DNA of 64,000 bases from Paraconexibacter sp040581415 (lineage in GTDB: Bacteria; Actinomycetota; Thermoleophilia; Solirubrobacterales; Solirubrobacteraceae), in NCBI RefSeq assembly GCF_040581415.1, contig NZ_CP114014.1, forward strand, positions 1,240,001 to 1,304,000, written 5' to 3'. The position numbers and the translations under genes were made by a program. The notes beneath the pieces are model-generated. The model did not search any database. It was not told the origin of the DNA and was given only the letters and a program-made list of their open reading frames with translations. Position 1 is the first letter of the stretch, and each line of letters begins with the position of its first letter. This document shows positions 52,592 to 61,534 of this stretch, in pieces.

Positions 52592-53875
52592 CTACTTCAG
52601 CTGCGCGCTCGACCGGCCCAGCAGCTGCCGGGCGATGATCAGCAGCTGGATCTGCTGGGTGCCCTCGAAGATGTCGAGGATCTTCACGTCGCGCGCCCAC
52701 TTCTCGAGCAGCTCGGTCTCCGTGACGCCGATGGCGCCGCACAGCTCGATGCAGCCGAACGCCACGTCGGTCCCGGTGCGCCCGGCCTTCGCCTTGGCGA
52801 TCGACGCCTGGACCGAGTTCGGCTTGCGGTTGTCGGCCATCCACGCGGCCTGCATGGTCAGCAGGCGGGCCGCGTCGTACTCGGCCTCCATCGCCAGGTA
52901 CTTCGCCGCGGCGGCGGACTGCGACAGGATCGGCTTGTCGTAGTCGACCTCCACGCCGGCCTCGTTCAGGCGCTCGAGCGTGAACTCGAGGCACGCCTTC
53001 GCGCAGCCGACGGCCATCGCGGCGACCAGCGGCCGCGTGTTGTCGAACGTCTGCATGACGCCGCCGAAGCCCTTCTTGACGTCGACCTCCGGTGAGCCGA
53101 GCAGCGCACTCGCCGGGACGCGGCAGTCCTGCAGGATGAACGCCGCGGTGTCGGACGCGCGGATGCCGAGCTTGTGCTCGAGCCGGTCGAGCTTCATGCC
53201 CGGGTTCGAGCGCTCGACGATGAACGACTTGATCGCGGCGCGGCCGACGCTGCGGTCCAGGGTCGCCCAGACGACGACGAGCTCCGCCCGCTCGCCGGCC
53301 GTGACATAGATCTTCTCGCCGTTGAGGATGTACTCGCCGGTGGCCTCGTCGAGCTCCGCGGTGGTGCGGATCGACGCCGAGTCGGACCCCGACTCGGGCT
53401 CCGTGATCGCCATCGCGGCCCAGCGGCCACCGAACTCCTCCAGCTGCTCGGGGGACGCCACGGCGGCGATCGCCGAGTTGCCCAGGCCCTGGCCGGGAAT
53501 CGAGAGCAGCAGGCCGACGTCGCCCCAGCACATCTCCATGATCGACAGCGCGGTCGACAGGTTCGAGCCGTTCTTCGTCGTGGCCGGGTCCGCCGAGCCG
53601 TTGCCGTTCGCGTGGCCGTTCGCCGCGCCGCCGTTCAGCGCAGCGCCAGGCTTGTCGGCGTCCTTGCCCTTGCCGGCTCCGGCGGCACCGGCACCGCTCG
53701 TGGCGCCGGAGTCCTCCATGCCGTTGAGGATCGCCGCGAGGAAGTCGAGCTCCTTCGGGCGGGCGTGCTCGGCGGTGTCGTACTTGCGCGCGATCGGGCG
53801 CAGGACCTCCTGGGCGACCGTGTGGGCCTGGCCGATGAGGGGCTTGAACTTCTTGGGGGTCTCGAGATTGATCAT
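52592..53875 (-). CDS. Acyl-CoA dehydrogenase with a low-complexity insertion
   Basis: A 427-residue ACAD. Landmarks are MAITEPESGSDSASIRTTA, GEKIYVTAGERAELVVVWATLD, and the C-terminal VKILDIFEGTQQIQLLIIARQLL with the catalytic Glu. The N-terminal helical domain is interrupted at ~55-105 by a Gly/Ala/Asn-rich stretch (GAGAAGAGKGKDADKPG, NGHANGNGSAD) not typical of the family and probably a surface loop. It is the last gene of a six-gene operon and starts 21 bp after a second ACAD; the two may act as a heteromer. Confidence 0.92.
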   Translation of the reverse strand: MINLETPKKFKPLIGQAHTVAQEVLRPIARKYDTAEHARPKELDFLAAILNGMEDSGATSGAGAAGAGKGKDADKPGAALNGGAANGHANGNGSADPATTKNGSNLSTALSIMEMCWGDVGLLLSIPGQGLGNSAIAAVASPEQLEEFGGRWAAMAITEPESGSDSASIRTTAELDEATGEYILNGEKIYVTAGERAELVVVWATLDRSVGRAAIKSFIVERSNPGMKLDRLEHKLGIRASDTAAFILQDCRVPASALLGSPEVDVKKGFGGVMQTFDNTRPLVAAMAVGCAKACLEFTLERLNEAGVEVDYDKPILSQSAAAAKYLAMEAEYDAARLLTMQAAWMADNRKPNSVQASIAKAKAGRTGTDVAFGCIELCGAIGVTETELLEKWARDVKILDIFEGTQQIQLLIIARQLLGRSSAQLK

Positions 53876-53896
53876 CGTGGTCTCTTTCTCCGTCGA

Positions 53897-55216
53897 CTAG
53901 ACGAGGAGGGCGCCCTCGTACACGCCCGCGGTTCGCAGATCCCGGTACCAGCGCTCGACCGGGTACTCCTTGGTGTAGCCGTGGCCGCCGAGCAGCTGCA
54001 CGGCGGACGAGCCGATCTCCGCGCCGTGCTTGACGCACAGCTGACGGGCGACGGCGGCCTCGCGGAAGAACTCCTTGCCCGCGTCGGCCCGGGACGCGGC
54101 ACGCCACGTCGCCAGGCGCATGCCGGCGGTCTCGATCGCGATGTCCGACACGGTGAACGCGACGGCCTGGCGGTTGGCGATCGGCTCGCCGAACGCGACC
54201 CGCTCGTTGACGTACGGGATCAGGTAGTCGAGCGCCGCCTGCGACGCACCGACGGCGACCGCACACCAGGCGAGGCGCGCGCGGTGGATGCACTCGGCGT
54301 AGATGTCCTGGTCGGCGCCGCCCAGCAGCGCGTTCTCCGGGACCGGGACCGCGTTGAACGTGACGGACGCGGTGGCCGCGGCGCGCACGCCCATCGCGGG
54401 CTCGGCGACGACGGTCACGCCGCCGCCACTGGTCGGGACGAGGAACAGGGCCGGGCCGCGGTCCTCGAGGTCGGCCGCGACGAGGAACAGCTCAGCGTCG
54501 GCCGCGCGCGGGACGAGCGACTTGACGCCGTCGATGACGTAGCCCTCGGCCGTCTTGCGCGCCGTCGTCTTCAGGACGAACGGGTCGAACAGCGGCCGCG
54601 GCTCCAGGATCGCCAGCGCGCTCACGGCGACGTCGTCGCCGGTGAAGGCCGGCAGGTACGTGGCCTGCTGGCCGGCGTCGCCCCACAGCCCGAGGGCGGT
54701 GGGGACCGCGCCGGTCGACAGGGTGGCGACGGCGAGGCCGAGGTCGCCGTGGGCCAGCGCCTCGGCGACGAGGACGCCCGTGACCGCCGAACGCTCGGCG
54801 GCCGAGCCGCCCAGCTCCTCGGGCACGCCGAGCGTGGCCAGGCCGAGCTCGTCCGCGGACGCCAGCAGCTCCGCCGGCGCCGCGCATGCGGTGTCCGACG
54901 CGAGGGCGATCGGGCGCAGCTCCGCGGCGGCGAACTCCTTCATCGCCTCCACGATCATCTGCTGGTCCTCGTCGGGGGTGAGGTCGAAGAGGCCGGTCGT
55001 CGACGCGGGGCGCGGGCGCTCCGCGGTGCCGCGTTTGGTGACGACGGTGAAGGTGCGGCCCGCGCTCGCGGCGGCGCCCATCCCGTTCTTGGTGGCGACG
55101 TACAGCGCGCGCTCGGCGGGGCCGCGCAGGCCCACGCGGTCGATGACCTCGAGGCCCGCGATCTGGCGGATCGCCTTCAGCCCGAGGCCCATCCCTCGTT
55201 CGGCAACAGTGGTCAT
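53897..55216 (-). CDS. Acyl-CoA dehydrogenase with N-terminal extension and short C-terminus
   Basis: A 439-residue ACAD with a ~85-residue basic/hydrophobic extension (MTTVAERGMGLGLKAIRQ.., VATKNGMGAAASAGRTFTVVTKRG) before the first core helix (LTPDEDQQMIVEAMKEFAAAELRPIA). Core features: VSALAILEPRPLFDPF in place of the typical TEP-GSD signature, GYVIDGVKSLVPRA, AFGEPIANRQAVAF, LLGGHGYTKEYPVERWYRDLRTAGVYEGALLV. The protein ends right after the catalytic YEG, missing the usual final helix. With an altered substrate loop it may be a partner subunit of the next ACAD. Overlaps the MaoC gene by 4 bp. Confidence 0.88.
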   Translation of the reverse strand: MTTVAERGMGLGLKAIRQIAGLEVIDRVGLRGPAERALYVATKNGMGAAASAGRTFTVVTKRGTAERPRPASTTGLFDLTPDEDQQMIVEAMKEFAAAELRPIALASDTACAAPAELLASADELGLATLGVPEELGGSAAERSAVTGVLVAEALAHGDLGLAVATLSTGAVPTALGLWGDAGQQATYLPAFTGDDVAVSALAILEPRPLFDPFVLKTTARKTAEGYVIDGVKSLVPRAADAELFLVAADLEDRGPALFLVPTSGGGVTVVAEPAMGVRAAATASVTFNAVPVPENALLGGADQDIYAECIHRARLAWCAVAVGASQAALDYLIPYVNERVAFGEPIANRQAVAFTVSDIAIETAGMRLATWRAASRADAGKEFFREAAVARQLCVKHGAEIGSSAVQLLGGHGYTKEYPVERWYRDLRTAGVYEGALLV

Positions 55217-56175
55217 GCGGTCGTCCTTGCGGTCGTGGTCTTCTTGACAGGGGTCTTCTTGGGCGGCGTCTTCGCCGCCGCGGCGGGTGTGACGGTCCCG
55301 ACGAGGTGCGCCGAGTCCTTCTTCGCGTCGCGGACGGCGAACGCGGTCACTCCGGTCTTCGCGTCCGTCGCCGAGCCGAAGGTGACCTTCGTCGGCAGCA
55401 GGACCGGTTTGCGGAACTCCACGTCCACGGTGAACGCGTCCGGCAGCTGCGACTCGATCGCGGCCAGCGCATGGGCCTTCGTCCAGAGCCCATGCGCGAT
55501 GGCGCGCGGGAAGCCGAAGGCCTTGGCCGTCAGGCCATACAGGTGGATCGGGTTGCGGTCGCCCGAGACGGCGGCGTAGCGGCGGCCCTGGTCGCCCGGG
55601 ACCTTCCAGGTGGCGGACGCCGGGACGTCCGCATCGGGCCCGCGTTCCACGCGGTCGCCCGATCCCCCGGGTGGGTGGGACCGATGCAGCATCGTCGACG
55701 CCGCGGTCCAGACGACCGCGCCGGAGGCGTCGGCCGCCTCCGTGTGCAGCGTCAGCGTCCGCCCCTTCGGGTGCGGGTCGAGGCCGGTCGTCCAGACGCG
55801 CAGCGACAGCTCCTCGCGCACGCTGACCGGCCGCGCCTGCGTGATCGTGTTCGTCAGGTGCACGAGGCCGACGGGGCCGAACGGGAACTGCGCGTCGGTC
55901 ATCAGCGCGATGTGCACCGGGAACGCGCGCACGTTCAGGTAGGTCACCGGGAGGGTGTCCCGCAGCGTGAAGCCGCAGACCTGCGCGTACGCCGACAGAT
56001 GCCCGAGGTCGGTCTTCAGCGACGGGACGCGCAGCTCGAGGTCGGGCAGGTCACCGCCGCCACCGGGCAGCGGCAGGGGCAGCTTGCCGACCAGCGGCAG
56101 CGCCGACCCGAAGGCCTTCGCGTACCCCGCGACGATGGACGGCGCGCCGTCGAGCTCCTTGATCGTGGTGCTCAT
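55213..56175 (-). CDS. MaoC-like (R)-specific enoyl-CoA hydratase, HtdX-like
   Basis: About 320 residues from ATG 56175. The C-terminal hotdog has the hydratase-2 motif YAAVSGDRNPIHLYGLTAKAFGFPRAIAHGLWTKAHAL with the Asp-His dyad; the N-terminal half is a degenerate hotdog (LPVTYLNVRAFPVHIALMTD). This double-hotdog layout is that of HtdX (Rv0241c). It hydrates trans-2-enoyl-CoA to the (R)-3-hydroxy form, which the adjacent FabG can use. The last ~22 residues are a Lys/Thr/Pro-rich tail (TPPKKTPVKKTTTARTTA), unusual for the family. Overlaps the next gene by 4 bp. Confidence 0.9.
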   Translation of the reverse strand: MSTTIKELDGAPSIVAGYAKAFGSALPLVGKLPLPLPGGGGDLPDLELRVPSLKTDLGHLSAYAQVCGFTLRDTLPVTYLNVRAFPVHIALMTDAQFPFGPVGLVHLTNTITQARPVSVREELSLRVWTTGLDPHPKGRTLTLHTEAADASGAVVWTAASTMLHRSHPPGGSGDRVERGPDADVPASATWKVPGDQGRRYAAVSGDRNPIHLYGLTAKAFGFPRAIAHGLWTKAHALAAIESQLPDAFTVDVEFRKPVLLPTKVTFGSATDAKTGVTAFAVRDAKKDSAHLVGTVTPAAAAKTPPKKTPVKKTTTARTTA

Positions 56176-56177
56176 GC

Positions 56178-57584
56178 TCACGCCCCCAGCAGCGACTGGC
56201 CGCAGACGCGGACGACGTTGCCGTTCAGGCCGGTCGAGTCGGGCGCCGCGAACCAGGCGATCGCCTCGGCGACGTCCACCGGCAGGCCGCCCTGGGACAT
56301 CGAGTTCATGCGCCGGCCGGCCTCGCGGATCGCGATCGGGACGGCGGCCGTCATCTGGGTCTCGATGAACCCGGGGGCGACAGCGTTGATCGTGATCTTC
56401 TTCTTGGCGAGCACCGGCGCGAGGGCGGTGACCATGCCGGCCACGCCCGCCTTCGACGTGCCGTAGTTCGTCTGCCCGTTGTTGCCCGCGATACCGGCGA
56501 TCGAGGAGACACAGATCACGCGGGCGCCGGCCTTCAGGACGCCGTCCGCGAGCAGGACGTCGTTGATCCGCTCCTCGCTCGAGAGGTTGATGTCCAGGAC
56601 GCGGTCCCAGCGCTCGGGCTTCATGCGCGCGAGCGTGCGGTCCTGCGTAATGCCGGCGTTGTGGACGACAATGTCGACGCCGCCGTGCGCCTCCATCAGG
56701 CGGGCCGCGATCAGCTGCGGTGCGTCCTCGGCGGTGATGTCGGCGGTGAGCGACGAGCCACCCAGGGCGCTCGTCACGGCTGCGAGGTCGTCCGCCAGCG
56801 GCGGGATGTCGAGGCCGACGACGTGCGCGCCGTCCCGGGCCAGGACGGACGCGATCGCCGCGCCGATCCCGCGGGAGGCGCCGGTCACCAGCGCGACCTT
56901 GCCGGCCAGCGGCTGGTGCGGGTCGACCACGGGCGGCTTGCCGGTCGCCTTCCCGATCCGGACGACCTGCCCGGAGACGTAAGCGCTGCGGGCGGACAGC
57001 AGGAAGCGCAGCGTCGACGCCAGCTGCGTCTCGGCGCCAGGGGCGACGTAGACCAGCTGCACGGTGGAGCCGCCGCCGACCTCCTTGCCGAACGACCGTG
57101 TGAAGCCCTCCAGCGCACGCTGGGCGGTGGCGTGGCGCGGGTCCTCGCAGTCCTCGGGCGCGGTGCCGAGGACGACGACGCGGCCGCACGACTGCACACG
57201 CCGGGCGACGGGGTGGAAGAACGCGTGCACCTCGCGCAGCTGCGCGGAGTCGGTGATGCCGGTCGCGTCGAAGACGAGCGCCTTGAAGCGCGCGTCGCCG
57301 GGGACCTCGCCGTTGAAGACACCGGCGTCGAGGCCGGCGTCGGCGGCAGCGGTCCGCAGGTCGTCGCGCAGCGCGGTGGCGACGTCCACGCCGAGCGCCG
57401 CGAGGACCTCGGCGATCGGGCCGGCCAGGCGGCCGCCGGGCGCGGCGCCCAGCAGCAGGCGGCCGCCGACCGTCGCGTCCCCGGGCGAGTAGCGCTCCAG
57501 GATCGTCGGGCGCGGCAGGCCGACCTGGCCGGTGATGAACTTGCCGATCGGGTTGTTGGCGAGCTTGGTGTAGGTGTCGGGCAT
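56178..57584 (-). CDS. High-molecular-weight 3-oxoacyl reductase, FabG4-like
   Basis: About 468 residues from ATG 57584. Residues ~1-215 form a degenerate Rossmann-like domain (GDARFKALVFDATGITDSAQLREVHAFF), and ~220-468 a functional SDR with TGASRGIGAAIASVLARDG, HNAGITQDRTLARM, SSIAGIAGNNGQTNYGTSKAGVAGM and ETQMTAAVPIAIREAGRRMNS. This two-domain build is that of HMW-FabG/FabG4 (Rv0242c), an NADH-preferring 3-oxoacyl-CoA reductase. It lies between the thiolase and the MaoC gene as in mycobacteria. Confidence 0.93.
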   Translation of the reverse strand: MPDTYTKLANNPIGKFITGQVGLPRPTILERYSPGDATVGGRLLLGAAPGGRLAGPIAEVLAALGVDVATALRDDLRTAAADAGLDAGVFNGEVPGDARFKALVFDATGITDSAQLREVHAFFHPVARRVQSCGRVVVLGTAPEDCEDPRHATAQRALEGFTRSFGKEVGGGSTVQLVYVAPGAETQLASTLRFLLSARSAYVSGQVVRIGKATGKPPVVDPHQPLAGKVALVTGASRGIGAAIASVLARDGAHVVGLDIPPLADDLAAVTSALGGSSLTADITAEDAPQLIAARLMEAHGGVDIVVHNAGITQDRTLARMKPERWDRVLDINLSSEERINDVLLADGVLKAGARVICVSSIAGIAGNNGQTNYGTSKAGVAGMVTALAPVLAKKKITINAVAPGFIETQMTAAVPIAIREAGRRMNSMSQGGLPVDVAEAIAWFAAPDSTGLNGNVVRVCGQSLLGA

Positions 57585-57598
57585 GGTGTGAGCTCCTT

Positions 57599-58876
57599 CT
57601 ACTTCTCGAGGATGGCGACGACGCCCTGGCCGCCGGCGGCGCAGACCGAGATCAGCGCGCGGCCGCCGCCACGGGCGTGCAGCTCCTTCGCCGCGCCGGC
57701 GACGATCCGGCCGCCGGTGGCGGCGAACGGATGGCCGGCGGCGAGCGAGCTGCCGTTGACGTTGAGCTTCGAGCGGTCGATGGCGCCGAGCGCCTTCTTC
57801 AGCCCGAGCTGCTCCTTGCAGAAGACCGCGTCCTCCCACGCCTTCAGCGTGGACAGGACCTGCGAGGCGAACGCCTCGTGGATCTCGTAGATGTCGAAGT
57901 CCTGCAGCGAGAGGCCGACGCGCTCGAGCATCCGCGGGACGGCGTAGGCGGGGGCCATCAGGAGGCCCTCGTCGCCGCCGACGTAGTCGACCGCCGCCGT
58001 CTCGCCGGTGACGAAGTGCGCGAGCACCGGCAGGCCGCGCTCCGCGGCCCAGTCGTCGCTCGCCAGCAGCACCGCGGCGGCGCCGTCCGACAGCGGCGTC
58101 GAGTTGCCGGCGGTCATCGTCCCGTCCGGCCCGCCGAAGACGGGCTTCAGCTTCGCGAGCTTCTCGACGGACGAATCCGGGCGCAGGTTCTGGTCGCGCT
58201 CCAGGCCCAGGAACGGCGTGATGAGGTCGTCCTGGAAACCGCGCTCGTAGGCGGCGGCGAGGTTCGCGTGCGAGCGCGCGGTCAGCTCGTCCTGCTCGGC
58301 ACGGGTGACGCCCCAGCGGGCACCGGTGCGAGCCTGGTGCTCGCCCATCGAGAGGCCGGTGCGGGGCTCCTCGTTGCGCGGGATCGCGGGGACGATCATG
58401 CCCGGGCGCACCGCGGTCAGCAGCTTCAGGCGGTCCTGCGTGGAGCGGGCGCTGTTGAGCTTGATGAGCAGCCGGCGCAGGTCGTCGCCGACGGCCAGCG
58501 GCGCGTCGCTCGTGGTGTCGACGCCGCCGGCGATGCCGGAGTCGATCTGCCCGAGGGCGATCTTGTTGGCGACGAGGATCGCGGCCTCCAGCCCGGTCCC
58601 GCAGGCCTGCTGGATGTCGTAGGCCGGCGTCTCGGCGGAGAGGCGCGTCGACATGACGGTCTCGCGCGTGAGGTTGAAGTCCTTGCTGTGCTTGAGGACG
58701 GCGCCGGCGACGACCTCGCCGAGGCGCTCGCCCTCGAGGCCGAAGCGGGCGACGAGCCCGTCGAGGGCCGCGGTCAGCATGTCCTGGTTCGATGCGGTCG
58801 CGTAGGCGCTGTTGGAGCGCGCGAACGGGATGCGGTTGCCGCCGACGACGGCGACCTTGCGCAGGTTCGTGATCAT
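57599..58876 (-). CDS. Acetyl-CoA acyltransferase (thiolase), FadA2/FadI-like
   Basis: A 425-residue thiolase. The nucleophile Cys is in DIQQACGTGLEAAILVANK; the later motifs are AGHPFAATGGRIVAGAAKEL and SVCAAGGQGVVAILEK. The start VAVVGGNRIPFARSNSAYATASN is of the FadI/FadA2 trifunctional-beta type, distinct from the fadA product at 16717. It would cleave or form 3-oxoacyl-CoA. Its start overlaps the TetR stop by 4 bp and FabG4-like follows by 14 bp. Confidence 0.94.
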   Translation of the reverse strand: MITNLRKVAVVGGNRIPFARSNSAYATASNQDMLTAALDGLVARFGLEGERLGEVVAGAVLKHSKDFNLTRETVMSTRLSAETPAYDIQQACGTGLEAAILVANKIALGQIDSGIAGGVDTTSDAPLAVGDDLRRLLIKLNSARSTQDRLKLLTAVRPGMIVPAIPRNEEPRTGLSMGEHQARTGARWGVTRAEQDELTARSHANLAAAYERGFQDDLITPFLGLERDQNLRPDSSVEKLAKLKPVFGGPDGTMTAGNSTPLSDGAAAVLLASDDWAAERGLPVLAHFVTGETAAVDYVGGDEGLLMAPAYAVPRMLERVGLSLQDFDIYEIHEAFASQVLSTLKAWEDAVFCKEQLGLKKALGAIDRSKLNVNGSSLAAGHPFAATGGRIVAGAAKELHARGGGRALISVCAAGGQGVVAILEK

Positions 58877-59541
58877 GGTCGGTCAGGTCCTGTCGTGGAG
58901 GGGGTCGGGAGAAGGACGGTGTGGGGGCGCGCGAGGCCCGGGCGGACCAGCGCGATGAACGCGTCGGCGGTGTCCGCCGCGCTGAGGTCGCCGGCGCCGT
59001 CGCGCAGCCACCAGCGGGAGAGCGACTCGACGGCACCGAGCAGCGCGTGGGCCATGCCCGGCAGCAGGACCGGGTCCGGCGCGGGATCGAGGTGGCGCAG
59101 CGCCTCGCCGACGAGGGCGGTCGCCTTCGCGCGGTAGGCGGCGATGTGCTCTGCGATCTGGCCGCCGGCGGGCAGCGTCTCGTCGTAGAGCACCTGCCAG
59201 GAGGCGCGGTCGCTCTCGACGAACGCGAAGAACGCGCGCAGGGCCTCGCGCAGTCCCTGGCCGGGGTCGTGGGCGCCGGCGAACGCGGTCGTCAGCGTGG
59301 CGATGAGTCCGTCCGCGGTCCGGCCCAGGCACGCCAGGTAGAGGCGTTCCTTGTTGCCGAAGTAGTTGTAGAGCAGCGGCTTCGTGACGCCGACCGCCGC
59401 CGCGACCTCGTCCATCGTCACCGCGCCGTAGCCGTGCTGCGCGAACAGCGCTTGCGCGACGTCGAGCATCTGCTGCTCGCGCTCGGCGCGCGGCAGGCGG
59501 CGGGGCGATCCGGCGGAGTCGGGGAGTGCTCGAGCGGCCAC
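58873..59541 (-). CDS. TetR-family regulator, first gene of the lipid operon
   Basis: A 222-residue regulator from GTG 59541. The HTH reads FAQHGYGAVTMDEVAAAVGVTKPLLYNYFGNKERLYLACL; a helical ligand domain with RWWLRDGAGD follows. Being the first cistron of the thiolase-FabG-MaoC-ACAD-ACAD operon and sharing the ATGA overlap, it is probably an autoregulating repressor that responds to acyl-CoA or free acid. The 30-bp palindrome at 59553-59582, 12 bp upstream, is the likely operator. Confidence 0.93.
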   Translation of the reverse strand: MAARALPDSAGSPRRLPRAEREQQMLDVAQALFAQHGYGAVTMDEVAAAVGVTKPLLYNYFGNKERLYLACLGRTADGLIATLTTAFAGAHDPGQGLREALRAFFAFVESDRASWQVLYDETLPAGGQIAEHIAAYRAKATALVGEALRHLDPAPDPVLLPGMAHALLGAVESLSRWWLRDGAGDLSAADTADAFIALVRPGLARPHTVLLPTPSTTGPDRP

Positions 59542-59552
59542 TGACGTTCATA

Positions 59553-59582
59553 TTACCCATATATAAATTTGTATGCGGGTAA
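59553..59582. promoter_or_regulatory. 30-bp operator-like palindrome before the lipid operon
   Basis: Outer arms TTACCC/GGGTAA with an A+T-rich imperfectly symmetric middle (12 of 15 pairs match), 12 bp upstream of the tetR GTG. It is the most A+T-rich spot of the window and also lies upstream of the rightward gene at 59681, so both promoters may be here. Confidence 0.6.
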
Positions 59583-59680
59583 CCGGACTACGGCGACCCG
59601 TGAACGGCGCCATCTGCGTCATTCGTCGCATTGCGACCGTCCCGGCGATACCTTCACCCGAGGACAGGGGTGTTAAGCGC

Positions 59681-61534
59681 ATGGGGATCGAGGCCGGGAT
59701 GGGCGCACGACCAAGCCGAAGGGGACGCAGGGTGGCGCGCGGGCTAGCCCTACCGGCCGCGCTGCTGGCCACCGCTATGACGCCGGTCACGGCGGACGCG
59801 TACGAGATCACCGGAACCGACACGGGCGGGGCCTTCAGCTTCGGCTACACGTTCACCGCCGCGCCGAACGAGGCGAATGTGGTCAATGTCCTCTTCACCA
59901 GCTCGCTGTCCTCGACCATCAGGATCACGGCGACCGGCGGGACCCGGACCGCCTTCCCCGCCGCATGCACGGCCGCCGGCGATGCCGTCACCTGCCCCGC
60001 GACGGGCAAGCGGCTCGTCGTCAACACCGGCAACCTCGATGACGCCGTGAACGTGGCGACGACCGGCACCGTGCGGTCGACCTTCTTCGTGATCGCCGAC
60101 GGCGGGACCGAGAACGACTCGCTGGTCGGGGGCCCCAACGCCGACCAGCTGACGGGGGGTGACGGCGCGGACGCCATCGAGGGCGCCGGCGGCACCGACA
60201 CCGTCGTGGGTGGACCGGGCGACGACCTCCTGGAGGGCAGCGACGGCAACGACACGGTCGACGGGGGAACGGGTGCCGACCAACTGAACGGGGACGACGG
60301 GGACGACATCCTCGAGGGCGGCACGGGGACGGACGACTACGACGGCGGCGACGGCAACGACACCATCACCTACAGGAACGGCGCCGGCCCGGTCACCGCC
60401 ACCCTCGGGGGGAGCGGGCCTGTGGGTGAAAGCCTGCCCACGGACGTCGAGAACCTCGAGGGAACGGCGTTCGCCGACATCCTGACCGGGTCGAACGGCA
60501 CGAACACGATCACCGGGCTCGCCGGGGACGACACGATCGACATCCGCGACGCGGCGCCTGACACGGCGAGCTGCGGTGACGGCAGCGACACCGTCGCCGC
60601 CGATGCCGCGGAGGTCGACACCGTGAACGGCGACTGCGAGAACGTCTCGCGGCCGGCCGTCGACCCTCCTGTCACTCCGACCACCCCCACGACGCCGACG
60701 ACACCCACCACGACTCCGACAACGACCTCGCCGACCACCACGACCACGACGCCCCCGACCACGACGACTTCGCCCGGCGGCACCCTCGAGCCGCTGCCGC
60801 CAGGCCCATCGGAGCCGACGCAGCGTCCGACCAAGCCATCCGACCCCGTCAACCCCGACGGCAGCGACACCACCTCCTCCGGGGCCGCGGTGTCGCCGCC
60901 GGTGTACTCGCGGGACGCGAACCTCAACGCCGTCGACGGCAAGGTCGCCGTTCAGGGCAGCAACGGACAGTTCGTCCCGTTCACGGGCGGCATCAAGATC
61001 GAGGACGGCACCGTCGTCGACGCGACGAACGGCCGCGTGAAGCTGACCTCAGTCAACAAGGACGGGACGACGCTGAACGTCGCCGAGTTCACCGGGGGCC
61101 GCTTCAAGCTCAACCTCAAGACCCCGGACGGCGCGACCGAGCTGCTGCTCCACGGGGGCTCGCCGAGCATCTGCGCAAAGCGGGGCCGTGCCGCGCTCCG
61201 CAGCACCGCGCAGACCCGCGCCGCCAAGAAGAAGAAGGCCAAGCGCCGCAAGGTCCGCGGGCTGTTCGGGTCCGGCAAGGGCAACTTCCGCACCCGCGGC
61301 CGCTACGCGTCGGCCACGGTCCGCGGGACCATCTGGGTCGTCACCGACTACTGCGAGGGCACCGGGGTCGTCGTCCGCCAGGGCCGCGTCGCCACCCGCG
61401 ACTTCGTGAACCGCAAGACCGTCACCGTGAAGTACAAGCCGGGAAGGCGCCCGTCCGAGGCCGGCAGCTTCGGCAGCTACTTCGCGCCCTTCGGGACGAT
61501 CACGGCGAAGGAGAAGGCGCGGCGGGGGATATAG
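59681..61534 (+). CDS. Large secreted RTX-like protein with FecR-like C-terminal domain
   Basis: About 617 residues from ATG 59681 (AGGGG upstream; 59699 also possible). A twin-Arg-rich signal (RPSRRGRRVARG, then a hydrophobic core to TADA) leads to a beta domain, RTX-type repeats at ~150-240 (GGDGADAIEGAGGTDTVVGG and on), a two-cysteine cap (DTASCGDGSDTVAADAAEVDTVNGDCENV), a Thr/Pro linker of ~50 residues, and a basic C-terminal domain (KGNFRTRGRYASATVRGTIWVVTDYCEGTG in parts), FecR-like. Probably cell-wall-associated. Its last 35 bp overlap the 3' end of the cyclase gene on the other strand. Confidence 0.85.
   Translation: MGIEAGMGARPSRRGRRVARGLALPAALLATAMTPVTADAYEITGTDTGGAFSFGYTFTAAPNEANVVNVLFTSSLSSTIRITATGGTRTAFPAACTAAGDAVTCPATGKRLVVNTGNLDDAVNVATTGTVRSTFFVIADGGTENDSLVGGPNADQLTGGDGADAIEGAGGTDTVVGGPGDDLLEGSDGNDTVDGGTGADQLNGDDGDDILEGGTGTDDYDGGDGNDTITYRNGAGPVTATLGGSGPVGESLPTDVENLEGTAFADILTGSNGTNTITGLAGDDTIDIRDAAPDTASCGDGSDTVAADAAEVDTVNGDCENVSRPAVDPPVTPTTPTTPTTPTTTPTTTSPTTTTTTPPTTTTSPGGTLEPLPPGPSEPTQRPTKPSDPVNPDGSDTTSSGAAVSPPVYSRDANLNAVDGKVAVQGSNGQFVPFTGGIKIEDGTVVDATNGRVKLTSVNKDGTTLNVAEFTGGRFKLNLKTPDGATELLLHGGSPSICAKRGRAALRSTAQTRAAKKKKAKRRKVRGLFGSGKGNFRTRGRYASATVRGTIWVVTDYCEGTGVVVRQGRVATRDFVNRKTVTVKYKPGRRPSEAGSFGSYFAPFGTITAKEKARRGI

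Noticed and set aside
56178..59036. A 952-codon frame extending the FabG4-like gene upstream through the thiolase
   Set aside because: Only the part after 57584 is protein-like; the rest is out of frame with a clear thiolase gene.
60670..60790. ACC/ACG-rich tandem tract
   Set aside because: It encodes the Thr/Pro linker of the secreted RTX-like protein, a common low-complexity spacer, not a separate repeat element.
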